From the NCBI GenBank assembly GCA_002633005.1, contig NMRA01000103.1, positions 1 to 64,000 of the forward strand: a stretch of 64,000 bases of DNA, read 5' to 3'. This DNA is from Phoronis australis (Eukaryota > Phoronida > Phoronidae). Of this stretch, positions 57,201 to 64,000 are shown in pieces; the first letter of the stretch is position 1, and every line of letters begins with the position of its first letter. The notes beneath the pieces are model-generated. The model was not told the origin of the DNA. It did not search any database and saw only the letters and a list, made by a program, of their open reading frames with translations. Both the position numbers and the translations under genes were made by a program.

Positions 57201-60200
57201 ACCACATGAAATCCCCCTCACCAGGCCCAAAATTCTCATTTAATGATCAAAATATAACCATCAAAAAATCCCCTTGATGTTACAATTAGTTTCATTTCAC
57301 AATCAGTAGCAGGTTATATTAACTGCAGGAGTCAATACTTCTCAGCCATGCATTATAGCTTCAATGCACCAACGGAATTTGGATTAGTTTACTTCAAGGA
57401 CAGGGGTGATCACATAGTATATTGAAGAAGAAATCCAGCAATGCTGACTATACGGTACCCATTTAGGTTTCCCATTGTTGCAGAAAACTCCCCCATCAGA
57501 AGACACAGGCAATTTACAGCTCATCTCAGCGCAGCCTACATACAGTATGCAGTGTTTCCCCTGGAGCATGGTCAGGGCTCAACGTTAACTTTTTAAGCTA
57601 CTTGCCCCCTTCGGTCAAGTAGCTGAAATTTTTATTTGCCCGAACAACAAACTCACTTGCCCTAAGTACAATTTCAAACAGCACCTACATGTGCACACTT
57701 AGGTAATGTGTTACCGCAGGGCTGTCTGTGCTGAGCCTCCTCTAGTGCTGTGCATGCTAAATGCTTGAGTAGCTATTAACAATTCTTCTTCTAACAATGG
57801 TCATCGGTACCTTGTATTAGTTTAAAATCAAATTTTAACATAATTATAATAATGCCACATCTACATTTATTTTCAATACATAATTACATTTTTGAAAAAA
57901 AGACCGAAAAAAGTCATCCTTCACAGCGACAATCCTGAAGACCGTATTCCTCTTCTTTTGGAGTCGCCACCGGGAGCTGGGAATTCATAAGAATTTTCCT
58001 TTGGAATTCGCCCCAAATAATTACACGGCCTTTAAAACTGTGTAGTGTAGAAAATAACATGTGCTTTTGCGTTTAGATGAATGACTTGCATCTGCCGACG
58101 AACGCAGTGCTTCCCACTGCACTTGGGAAACGTCAGCAAAAATCACACGTCATCCCTTGTTCACTGTCTCGCAGGTCAAGAAACCTAATTTCCCACGACG
58201 GAACTCACCCCCGCACTTTTTTCTACTCATATTGTTGCTTTGATTCTTCCTGAGGTCATTTTTTAGCAACTAAACCAAGGGCAAGGACATTTTGCCAGAG
58301 TGCAGATGATCAGTAGCATCATTTGACAACTTATTCAGAAACTGCAGGGCACGTTCAGAGAATCGAAAGGATTTGACCACGGGCATCATTTGTGTACGCA
58401 GCATCACACAATTTTCCTGACGATGCTCATTCGAAGACGGGAGTTTCTTTGATGGCCACCAGGAGTTTTTCAACGGTATTTAGGTTTATGTCGAGGTTCG
58501 TTACTTTGGAGCAAGTGTCGAACAGACAATCTTAGTATCTACTTGCCTATGCGGTTAGTACAGGCAGGTACTTTTCAAATTCCACTTGCCCGACGCAACC
58601 TACATGTCGGGCAACCCTTAGTGTTGAGCCCTGAGCGTGATGGTGAATGACCCCAGTGTAAGCGGAGCCCCATGCAGTAATGAAGTGTCATTATGTGAGC
58701 TCAGTGTATCATTGTAATGTACTTTAATTAGCAACTCAAGTGGAACAGGGCTTCAGATCACACATAAACATTGAATTCTCTGGCTCTAGGCATGTACATG
58801 GGCTCTAGCCATGTACATGGGCTCTAGCCATGTACATGGGCTCTAGCCATGTACATGGGCTCTAGCCATGTACATGGGCTCTAGCCATGTACATGGGCTC
58901 TAGGCATGTACATGGGCTCTAGCCATGTACATGGGCTCTAGCCATGTACATGGGCTCTAGCCATGTACATGGGCTCTAGCCATGTACATGGGCTCTAGCC
59001 ATGTACATGGGCTCTAGCCATGTACATGGTACAAGGAATAGTTGAACTTATTTAGATCTAATTAACTAACTTGTATAATGAAACATCCATTGGTATCATT
59101 TATTGTATTCTTGCTCAACATAAATTAGTTGGATCGCCGTTAGCCGGCAAATCAGACGATAGGCATTCCATGCACAGGACTGCTGAGATATCTGGTTTAT
59201 GATTCATTAAACTATTGAGAGTTTGTGCAACATAAATCACATTGTTGTACTACCTCTTTCGTAAACGTGAACACAATAAAATCGACCATTGCACCACCCA
59301 TTTCATTAGTGTTCCCTGGCACTTCACCATTTTAGAAATTCAAGTAATGTCAAAGTCGATACCTGGTCCCCAACAGAATTCAAAATTAATGCTGTTCACT
59401 GTCGGATAACCAGGCAATACTTTATGTCGGTCACTAAGCAAAGACGAGGATGGAAGGGGATAACATGATTAAATTTAACAAAGGAAAAAGTTCAAAATCC
59501 AATTTTAATTATTGCCAGACGTCATGCCAACAATCCATAATGTGACAGTGTCGTCATGCCAACAATCCATAATGTGACAGTGTCGTCATGCCAACAATCC
59601 ATAATGTGACAGTGTCGTCATGCCAACAATCCATAATGTGACAGTGTCGTCATGCCAACAATCCATAATGTGACGGTGGCACAAGTTACCTGTAAGTTGT
59701 AGTAAAGGTTCTCAAACACAAGCAAAAGGTCTTCTTATCCATTTAGCTTTCGTCCACCAAGGGCGAAGGACTTCGCACATGCGTAGACAGTACCCGCATG
59801 TAGAAATGAGGCAACACAATGCAACGTCCGTTTATTGTGGGGTTACCACATTTGATCTGGATATCTTCCCTGATTTTTATGGGAATATCTCTATTGCCAC
59901 AGTCAATAATGTTCACAGACTCCTAGTCAGTCTCATGGTCAAATTTGTGAGCAACTGATCATGGTCTGATATTCCCAGAAAAGGATGCTGTCCAGATCAA
60001 GATAGGTAACACTACTATAAACAGGGACTTTGGCATTGAGTTCCAAATGGATGCTATCTGCGCTTGTGCCAACTGTGTAGGAAGTCTGTGTCGTTCTGAC
60101 AAAGTCCTCTGCCCATGGTGGACGGATGCTAAATGGGCAAGAAGACCTTTACCTTGTGTCCGAGAATCTTTAGTTACAGTGTGTCACCAAGCTGGTGAAT

Positions 60201-61041
60201 TGTTTTGGATACCTGTAATTTGTGTCAGTCAGGGGTGACACAAAATATGTTAGCATATACAAACAGATGACAAGGAGAGAAACTGATAGTGACTGAGGAG
60301 GACACCTGGTGAGGAAGGGGAACACTCAGTTAATTGTTAGCTTATAATTTCAACACCTTGTTTTATTGTTTGTATTGCATTGTATTCAATATCACTTGCA
60401 TTTGTGAAAGCCTTCTTGGAAAGCAGTGATGTCACTGAAGACGTCACGTCCATTTTAAGTATGACAATAAATAAATACTAAGTGTCTACCTGCGGCGGTC
60501 TGTTTCATCCTCCACAGACTTGTTAGGTGCTGTTGTGACAGTAGGTACAACTTGGTAACGCTGGAACAGCATCATCATCTTTATGCAACACAAACTACTT
60601 ATAGTATCCTTAGTATACTTATAGTTTTGGTTGTTAAACGGTCATGAAAAACTTTGTTGGAACAAATCACATCAAGAGAGTAATCCATGTCACATGATCA
60701 GAATAGCATTTGAATCTTGAAAATAATATTTTGTCTTCTGTGAACAAAACGGACTTATGCTTAGGGCTGTTCCAGTAAAATCTAAGGTTTCGTAACATTA
60801 ATTTTGTTAACATATAACTACAAAAACACCAATACCAAACAATTACCACTTGTGATCAGTAAATGTTGGACAGTGTCTCATACTCTTACAACACTAAAGA
60901 GCTGCATGTTGAATGTTTTTATGATCACATGCTGTCACAAAAATTTGAAGAAATTGAAATTAAACAGACCATGGCATTGTCCCCAAACAGATCTTTCACC
61001 ACAGCCAGGGCTTTGTCCGTTCTCAGCAGTGTCTCTTCAAG
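30179..61041 (-). CDS. SPICE1: SPICE1-like spindle and centriole associated protein (14 exons, N-terminus missing)
   Basis: Fourteen exons on the minus strand (60970-61041, 60490-60560, 56953-57065, 53850-53960, 51700-51800, 44162-44362, 43826-43918, 43092-43184, 42713-42824, 38835-38996, 35285-35392, 32992-33638, 31553-31618, 30179-30292) join with matching phases into 687 residues and a stop. Blocks match vertebrate SPICE1 in order: LLRTDKALAVVKDLF, LNESVQDKTALNDVE, AINDTAKVKRTKSRL, the YADSVMEAISRISSYLKE block, RQQLMDEV...LTDVLTN, and a distal coiled coil followed by a Ser/Pro-rich tail. SPICE1 localises to centrioles and spindle and is needed for centriole duplication and chromosome congression. 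Vertebrate proteins are about 850 residues; the first ~100 residues, including the conserved basic N-terminal block, are not found here and probably lie beyond the window or were missed. Introns carry most of the repeats described below. Confidence 0.85.
31290..31480 (-). repeat. tRNA-derived SINE-like sequence
   Basis: On the minus strand, GATGGCCCAGTGGTCTAGAG resembles a tRNA A box, and CCCAGATTCAAGTCCC, about 35 bases on, resembles a B box. This is the head of a tRNA-derived SINE or a tRNA pseudogene, inside a SPICE1 intron. Boundaries are approximate. Confidence 0.5.
31553..31618 (-). CDS. SPICE1: SPICE1 exon m
   Basis: Acceptor CATTTTTAG, donor GTGAAA, 22 codons in phase 0: EKSRSRVSPSISPIPTVPTE IP. 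The SP-rich composition matches the tail after the last coiled coil. Confidence 0.75.
31821..31879. repeat. 59-nt hairpin
   Basis: GTAAGCAAGTTCTGTAATGA followed by CACGA is matched by its inverse complement after a 5-base loop; the right arm has four extra bases (AGTT-type bulge). It lies in a SPICE1 intron. Confidence 0.8.
31880..32991. other. SPICE1 intron, nothing recognised
   Basis: A short CAGTAACAGTAAC-type simple repeat lies at about 32117-32152. Otherwise I see no feature. Confidence 0.45.
32992..33638 (-). CDS. SPICE1: SPICE1 exon l (large exon with internal repeats)
   Basis: Acceptor TTTCTAG, donor GTAAAT, 647 bases, phase 1 in and 0 out. The N-terminal part is Ser/Thr/Gln-rich. 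A ~31-residue motif then occurs three times (starting EEPEFHG, EEHKLPK, EEPELPT) with QSVNEN / QTVNGN / HSVSEN at the same offset, and leads into the coiled coil QLAKQIDELTKQHSDAQNKL. The vertebrate protein is not known to me to have this array, so it looks like a lineage expansion. Confidence 0.85.
33831..34004. repeat. 35-bp minisatellite, five copies
   Basis: Five identical tandem copies of a unit containing ATATAATGTACACTTCTATG and CAGGGTCAAT, in the intron ahead of exon l. Confidence 0.95.
34043..35209 (+). repeat. CCACTAG monomer element, copy A
   Basis: It starts CAAGAGCAACGCCGAGTGTTG and ends TATGAGGGCGCATAA. It holds eight monomer cores (34131, 34246, 34388, 34526, 34671, 34825, 34973, 35118) of the form CCACTAGRKGGCGC, about 115-154 bases apart. 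No coding capacity. See the finding on CTCF-like sites. Confidence 0.8.
35285..35392 (-). CDS. SPICE1: SPICE1 exon k (coiled coil)
   Basis: Acceptor GCTGTTTGTAG, donor GTGAGT, phase 1 in and 1 out. MTRQIAQLSEENRKAHERLM is a short coiled coil corresponding to the RQLMEEN-type helix of the family. Confidence 0.85.
36108..36260. mobile_element. Miniature element with 5-bp target duplication (copy 4 of the family)
   Basis: It starts CAGTGGCTGGTTTAGAGG and ends CCTGGATCCACCACTG (inverse CAGTGGTGGATCCAGG). TGAAC lies directly on both sides. The ends and duplication length put it with the CAGTGGCGGATCTAGG elements, though the interior differs. Confidence 0.7.
36261..38570. other. SPICE1 intron, nothing recognised
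   Basis: No repeat family, RNA gene or exon is recognised in this ~2.3-kb stretch. Confidence 0.45.
38588..38790. repeat. ~38-bp minisatellite, about six diverging copies
   Basis: Units containing GCCATCCTGTGAACACAAAA and CATTATAACGGGC decay gradually to GCCATTATGCGAACAAAGCA toward exon j, so divergence increases in one direction. Confidence 0.85.
38835..38996 (-). CDS. SPICE1: SPICE1 exon j
   Basis: Acceptor TTTATGTCCAG, donor GTATAG, phase 1 in and 1 out. Encodes PVVQMSPTVDELASQMTTVL... and a Pro-rich stretch IPLSPPRL, containing SP sites typical of mitotic kinase substrates. Confidence 0.8.
39449..40816 (+). repeat. CCACTAG monomer element, copy B
   Basis: It starts CAAGAGCATTGAAATGCGCC and ends GAATGCATAA. 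It holds about eight monomer cores (around 39755, 39899, 40049, 40198, 40489, 40645 and weaker ones), more diverged than copy A. Confidence 0.75.
40909..41023. repeat. ~57-bp tandem duplication
   Basis: Two identical copies of a unit starting GTCCTGGGAACTACTGAGC and ending GTCATTGTTTAATT. Confidence 0.9.
41577..41826. repeat. 39-bp minisatellite, about six copies
   Basis: Unit ACTTAAAATTAAAACATCAG followed by TGCATTACCTCACCATTCT. Because 39 is a multiple of three, two long frames stay open; these are not genes. Confidence 0.95.
41827..42712. other. SPICE1 intron, nothing recognised
   Basis: AT-rich; no repeat end or exon seen. Confidence 0.45.
42713..42824 (-). CDS. SPICE1: SPICE1 exon i
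   Basis: Acceptor TTTATTCACAG, donor GTAGAG, phase 0 in and 1 out. The 37 residues are hydrophilic and Ser/Thr-rich (SLLKPGDVGHDTRETNAVIS...), probably a disordered linker. Confidence 0.75.
43092..43184 (-). CDS. SPICE1: SPICE1 exon h (coiled coil)
   Basis: Acceptor CTCTTGACAG, donor GTATGC, 31 codons in phase 0. EFTTLRDSHAKLEADFIVYR continues the heptad pattern of exon g without a break. Confidence 0.85.
43715..43815. mobile_element. Truncated CAGGGCTTGGAAT element beside an exon
   Basis: The first ~100 bases (CAGGGCTTGGAATGACCAAT ... CGACAAAAATCGGGAGGAC) match the full copies at 55261 and 56337. The fragment stops about 10 bases from the SPICE1 exon g donor, so the intron starts almost directly with transposon sequence. 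Confidence 0.75.
43826..43918 (-). CDS. SPICE1: SPICE1 exon g (coiled coil)
   Basis: Acceptor TTCAATTTGTAG, donor GTGAGA, 31 codons in phase 0. Encodes TEEILVSETNVRQQLMDEVV...LTDVLTN, a coiled-coil block conserved with vertebrate SPICE1. Confidence 0.85.
44162..44362 (-). CDS. SPICE1: SPICE1 exon f, with poly-Asn tract
   Basis: 67 codons, phase 0 at both ends; acceptor TGTTAAAG is weak, donor GTACGC. GFGDIDAQLRLMERR is followed by a run of eight Asn from an AAC microsatellite, then LLSEDYTGYADSVMEAISRI and SSYLKE, which match a conserved helical block. Confidence 0.75.
45562..46645 (+). repeat. CCACTAG monomer element, copy D (young, inside hAT-like element)
   Basis: It starts CAAGAGCAATGCAGAGCG and ends GTGGGCGCATAA after a palindromic stretch (ATGCGTCCACATA / TATGTGGGCGCAT). 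Flanks TTATTGAAAA and TAAAAGTATATG match the unbroken hAT-like copy, giving the exact insertion point in an A/T run. Confidence 0.8.
46947..47964. mobile_element. DNA transposon, CAGTGGCGGATCTAGG family, copy 3
   Basis: Ends CAGTGGCGGATCTAGG and CCTAAATCCGCCTATG; TATAA on both sides is a 5-bp target duplication. The interior is closely similar to 10973-11957, including the pol III-box-like stretch near 47205-47270. No transposase. Confidence 0.85.
48803..50745 (+). repeat. CCACTAG monomer element, copy E (young, longest)
   Basis: It starts CAAGAGCAACGCAGAGCG and ends TATGTGGGCGCATAA. Nine cores from 49327 to 50526 are spaced 143-161 bases. Three monomer types alternate (core followed by GGGCACACCGG, AGGCGCCACAG, or TGGCGCAAACT) and the pattern returns every ~449 bases, a higher-order repeat. 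Confidence 0.85.
51700..51800 (-). CDS. SPICE1: SPICE1 exon e
   Basis: Acceptor ACTTTATTACAG, donor GTTTGT, phase 1 in and 0 out. Encodes TSFTKAGAINDTAKVKRTKS..., a basic motif conserved in the family. Confidence 0.8.
51940..52010 (-). repeat. tRNA-like SINE head or tRNA pseudogene
   Basis: Minus strand: GTAGTGTAGTGGTAAAGTCG (A-box-like) and GGGTTCGAATCC (exact B-box consensus) at tRNA-like spacing. The acceptor-stem ends do not pair, so it is a derived copy, not a working tRNA. Confidence 0.65.
52265..53079. mobile_element. PIF/Harbinger-like MITE
   Basis: Ends GGGCTGTTCCAGTAAAATC and GATTTTGCTGGAACAGCCC are inverted repeats; TAA lies on both sides, the 3-bp target duplication typical of PIF/Harbinger. 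About 815 bases, with no transposase. A solitary end, GGGCTGTTCCAGTAAAATC, also lies at about 60766. Confidence 0.75.
53850..53960 (-). CDS. SPICE1: SPICE1 exon d
   Basis: Acceptor TGCTTGATACAG, donor GTGGGT, phase 1 in and 1 out. Encodes DDSIEEKSTYQEVMDLRRFK and on to EEEQAATDPSKLD, an acidic helical stretch. Confidence 0.8.
54140..54880. repeat. Nested inverted-repeat region
   Basis: Inner arms: AACCTTCCTG...AGTCACTTGCA...ATTTTGAGAA near 54674-54722, and the reverse near 54758-54806. Outer arms: ATGAGTAGGACTGGAAACCATG near 54150 and its diverged inverse near 54808-54830. It is probably a foldback element with no coding content. Confidence 0.5.
55261..55760. mobile_element. CAGGGCTTGGAAT MITE, copy 1 (500 bp)
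   Basis: Inverted ends CAGGGCTTGGAAT and ATTCCAAGCCCTG. The interior is rich in CGCGGAAA motifs in both directions. End form and composition suggest a hAT-type MITE. Flanks ATAATT/ATGATT are nearly equal but not a clear 8-bp duplication. Confidence 0.75.
56337..56848. mobile_element. CAGGGCTTGGAAT MITE, copy 2 (512 bp)
   Basis: Same ends and almost the same interior as copy 1, in the same orientation 0.6 kb away. No target duplication is visible. Confidence 0.75.
56953..57065 (-). CDS. SPICE1: SPICE1 exon c
   Basis: Acceptor TTTACTTATAG, donor GTAGTG, phase 2 in and 1 out. It carries LLNESVQDKTALNDVETDS, the segment that most clearly identifies the family. Confidence 0.85.
57573..58633. mobile_element. 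hAT-like element, CAGGGCTCAAC ends, uninterrupted copy
   Basis: The ends CAGGGCTCAACGTTAAC and TTAGTGTTGAGCCCTG are inverted. The flanks AGCATGGT and AGCGTGAT agree at six of eight bases, both differences being transitions, as for an old 8-bp hAT target duplication. It contains subterminal TTGCCCG motifs in both directions and only short ORFs. Confidence 0.75.
58787..59030. repeat. 19-bp minisatellite, about 13 copies
   Basis: Unit TGTACATGGGCTCTAGCCA, with a TAGGCA variant in a few copies. Confidence 0.95.
59515..59675. repeat. 32-bp minisatellite, five copies
   Basis: Units of the form TCGTCATGCCAACAATCCAT followed by AATGTGACAGTG, nearly identical. Confidence 0.95.
60490..60560 (-). CDS. 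SPICE1: SPICE1 exon b
   Basis: Acceptor GATGCTGTTCCAG, donor GTAGAC, phase 0 in and 2 out. It encodes RYQVVPTVTTAPNKSVEDET; VPTVTTAP corresponds to a conserved VTVAP segment. Confidence 0.8.
60970..61041 (-). CDS. SPICE1: SPICE1 exon a (first one seen)
   Basis: 24 codons, phase 0 at both ends, after TGTTTTGTTATAG. It reads LEETLLRTDKALAVVKDLFG, matching the helical block before the conserved VTVAP-like motif. The donor GTCTGT is weak, so the 3-prime edge is the least certain point. Confidence 0.75.
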
Positions 61042-61159
61042 CTATAACAAAACATGCTTTACTGATATTTTATATTCAGCAAGTCATGTGACTGCCACAG
61101 TCTAAATAATACAAACAACTGCAAAACAAAGAGACTACAAATCCACAAACCAAATGCTT

Positions 61160-61690
61160 GCAAGATAGTTTGACCATATAAATGTCCACAAGGTACTTTG
61201 ACCCTATAATGTCCACAAGATACTTTGACCATATAAATGTCCAGATGATACTTTGACCATATAAATGTCCAGATGATACTTTGACCATATAAATGTCCAG
61301 ATGATACTTTGACTCTATATATGTCCAGATGATACTTTGACCATATAAATGTCCAGATGATACTTTGACCCTATATATGTCCAGATGATACTTTGACCAT
61401 ATAAATGTCCAGATGATAATTTGACCATATAAATGTCCAGATGATACTTTGACCATATAAATGTCCAGATGATACTTTGACCCTATATATGTCCAGATGA
61501 TACTTTGACCATATAAATGTCCACAAGTTACTATGACCATATGAATGTCCACAAGTTACTTTGACCATATAAATGCCGAAAAGATACTTTGACCATATAA
61601 ATGACCACACGGTACTATGACCATATAAATGTCCACAAGATACTATGACCATATAAATGTCCACAAGGTACTTTGACCATATGAACAACG
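61160..61690. repeat. 28-bp minisatellite, about 19 copies
   Basis: Unit TGTCCAGATGATACTTTGAC followed by CATATAAA; outer copies are more diverged than central ones. It lies just upstream of the first SPICE1 exon found. Its open minus-strand frames are not genes. Confidence 0.95.
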
Positions 61691-61699
61691 TCTGCAAAA

Positions 61700-62277
61700 C
61701 ATTTTCAACAATGTCCAGAAGACACTTTGACTATACAACCATATTATTTTAGACACACTGTAAACAATGTCCCAGCATTAACAACGCATCAAATTTCTGC
61801 AGTCGGTATTTTCTTTTACAAAACAACGATACATCCTTTTATGCCATACGCATTGAATCAGTTGATTGCAATATGGCCAAGTAATATAATCTGTTTTCAC
61901 CTCCTGCACTACTTCAAGAGTGCCCTCTGGTATGGAAAGTTTAAAAGGTAGGTCGACTCGATGTCGTTAGCTAGTTCGATCATCAAACTTTCCGAAAATA
62001 GTTTAAAGTAATACAGTTGCAGCAGTATAAATATCACTCGACATGCAATCAGGCCCTAAACGTAACATCTGGTACAAAACTATTAATTATGACACTTCTG
62101 TCTCAGTTTAAAATTGCTAAATATTATATCGTCTGCAACTTAGGCACCGATTGCTCAGTAACCACAGTATCAAATATTGTTCTTAATTAACTATTTTCAG
62201 GCAATGTTACAAGTTCAATGCTTAATTACTAGATAAAACTTAACCTAACGCACAGGTACACACACGCGCGCGCGCGT

Positions 62278-62331
<54 letters not shown>

Positions 62332-64000
62332 GATGTGATCTGCCACGGGTGAAGTATTTAAAAAATTTGCCGAAAAATGAAAGAAACTTAGGAATTCGAA
62401 GTAAATGGGATAAATACAAAACGTAACTCGATTGGGGTCTCGGTCGATACGCGGAATAATGTCTCATGGTATGTTACTTCACCTACGCCACTTTCCGTAC
62501 ATTTTGTGTTCATCTTTCAATTCAAATAGGTCACAATAAACAGGGATATACTTAGCCACTCACTCAGTCGCCAATGTGAGTAAAAATGGCGCTGGGCGAG
62601 TAGAAATTGTCTTTCCGGTTGCCCAGGTGGCAAGCGAATTTTTAGAGCACAAAAGCAGTTTACAATTTCACAGATGAACATGAATAAATTTTCTCCTCCT
62701 TGTGCTGTTTTCATCATGAAAACAAAGGTTCAGTTTGGTCAGCGTTTCGATGCTCCGGCAGTAAAAAACATCAGCGCAGTGCACTCCTACCGATTCAGTA
62801 GATATCACCCCTTATGCGATTCATCTAGACAAGAGATCACAGTGGGTGGTCGTGCACAAAGGAATTTGTGGACTAGTCTGAATCGCAAAAAGGGGGGGGG
62901 GGAAACACGGAAGACCAGTCCATGTGCTCACAGCAAGTGAAATTGGGAATCTGAAAAACAGGGGCTGGGTGGTTAAAATCGAAATTTTTGAAAAGCATTG
63001 AGGTGTTCCTTACTGCACGGAGGACCGAGTTTACCCTCACAGAGCTACACTGACGTTGGACTTCAAGCATATCAGTTAAAAGATAGGTTTGGGGAATGAA
63101 GTAACGGACTTCCGACGGCCTGTAATGCACGATACAGTCTTGTGATCCGGAGCGTGATTGGGTTTTTACGTACCTCGGTGGCTGTTCGTCATGTCTTAGA
63201 ACTAAGGTATTCATACGGTCAGTAGAGCAAGTTACTTGAGAGAAAAGACAGATCAAGCAAGATTCTGCTAGTTCGCGGTGTACTTTTAAGGGAAGCACTT
63301 GATTTTGTAAAGATTTGCTTCCTGGTTGACACCTAGGCAACCAAACACCTGCTAATGATTGACAGATCTTCTAACTGATTACTTTGAACTTAGTTTGAAC
63401 AATGTAACATTTTATATACATTGTATATTTCTTTTTTAGTTCAAAGCCAAAACCGCGCTTTTTCAAAGCACGTGCTCAACAATCCGACGATATTACTATT
63501 ATGCATCGGGGTGCTGGATTGGCTGCCAAAACAATAAAGCAAACACACATGTAAAAAGTCACCGGGCAAATCAAAAGTTCAAAGAGTAAGTTTTTGACCA
63601 CGTGGATGTAGACAGAATGTTTGACTTAGCTTAACTACAAGTTAATTTCTTGTGCTGTTGCTTTAGGTTGGGCGCTTCCGTTTTGGTGTCAGAAGTGAGG
63701 AAGAGTGCAGTTTGTAATAAAACTACTTTTGTGTCAGATTTTATCTGGTCAGTCACATCGGTGCTGTATAGGCTGTAGTCTACATTACTACATTGCATGT
63801 AGTTTTGCGCCAAGGCAACGTCTTGCGTTGCAGGGAATTCATCGACTTCAAAAGTTTCTTAGTAGGAATTTATTTTCTAAAAATGATACTAGCCCTAATA
63901 GATGGTGACACCAAAGCATGAAACAATGCTTTTTATTGACATTGGCAGCAAGTGACGCAAACAGCTGGGCGACTGATCTTCGGGCTGGGCGAGTAGATTT
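61700..64000. other. Upstream SPICE1 region, N-terminal exons not found
   Basis: It holds a (CA)n tract at about 62273-62330 and short repeats of CTGGGCGAGTAGA (about 62593 and 63983) that may be ends of a further transposon cut by the window edge. I searched for the basic N-terminal block of SPICE1 on the minus strand and did not find it. Confidence 0.4.
62273..62330. repeat. (CA)n microsatellite with CG lead
   Basis: An alternating CG/CACG start runs into about 24 CA repeats. Confidence 0.95.

Noticed and set aside
58787-59675. Regular repeats considered as a CRISPR array
   Set aside because: The units are contiguous minisatellites without variable spacers, in a eukaryotic intron.
59690-59745. 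Minus-strand exon-like segment reading DLLLVFENLYYNLQ before GTAACT
   Set aside because: The flanking SPICE1 exons b and c join in phase without it, and its acceptor lacks a pyrimidine tract.
61076-61697. 158-residue minus ORF with repeated IWTFIWSKY-like units
   Set aside because: It is a read-through of the 28-bp minisatellite with changing frames; no start or splice context.
62873-63340. 155-residue minus ORF upstream of SPICE1
   Set aside because: I recognise no domain, its composition looks random, and it does not resemble the SPICE1 N-terminus.

Overview
The window looks like a draft-assembly piece of a repeat-rich metazoan nuclear genome. It has long introns with GT/AG junctions, many minisatellites and transposon remnants, and two assembly gaps (16145-16907 and 29516-29535). 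Gene content (a BRICHOS type II membrane protein, a TCF23/24-type bHLH factor and a SPICE1 centriole protein) fits a bilaterian. A marine invertebrate such as a hemichordate or cephalochordate is my guess, but the sequence alone does not settle the lineage.

Layout. 1-7300 holds no gene I recognise; it contains a 30-bp palindrome, an 81-nt hairpin, a foldback repeat (3625-4310) and old dispersed repeats. 7348-about 18647, plus strand: a BRICHOS-domain gene. Its first five coding exons (7348-13296) join in a consistent frame; its C-terminal exons are uncertain because of the gap. 18903-19232, plus strand: first coding exon of a TCF23/24-like bHLH gene, with a TATA-box candidate at 18669. 19233-30178 has no confident gene; it holds minisatellites, a diverged duplication and an LTR-like segment.

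30179-61041, minus strand: most of a SPICE1 (spindle and centriole associated protein 1) gene. Fourteen coding exons join with consistent phases into about 687 residues plus stop; the N-terminus lies outside what I could find. The large central exon carries a lineage-specific array of degenerate ~31-residue repeats.

The SPICE1 introns are the most unusual part. They are packed with one repeat family whose ~150-bp monomers each carry a sequence very close to the known CTCF core consensus (about 35 sites, nearly all in one orientation). One copy of this family has been split by a hAT-like element, which was itself split by two further insertions; comparison with an uninterrupted hAT-like copy at 57573-58633 shows the junctions. 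A separate transposon family (ends like CAGTGGCGGATCTAGG) is present as four copies, each flanked by a 5-bp target duplication.

The three genes have no evident shared pathway: BRICHOS is a membrane protein with an extracellular or lumenal chaperone-like domain, the bHLH is a nuclear regulator, and SPICE1 acts at centrioles and the spindle.
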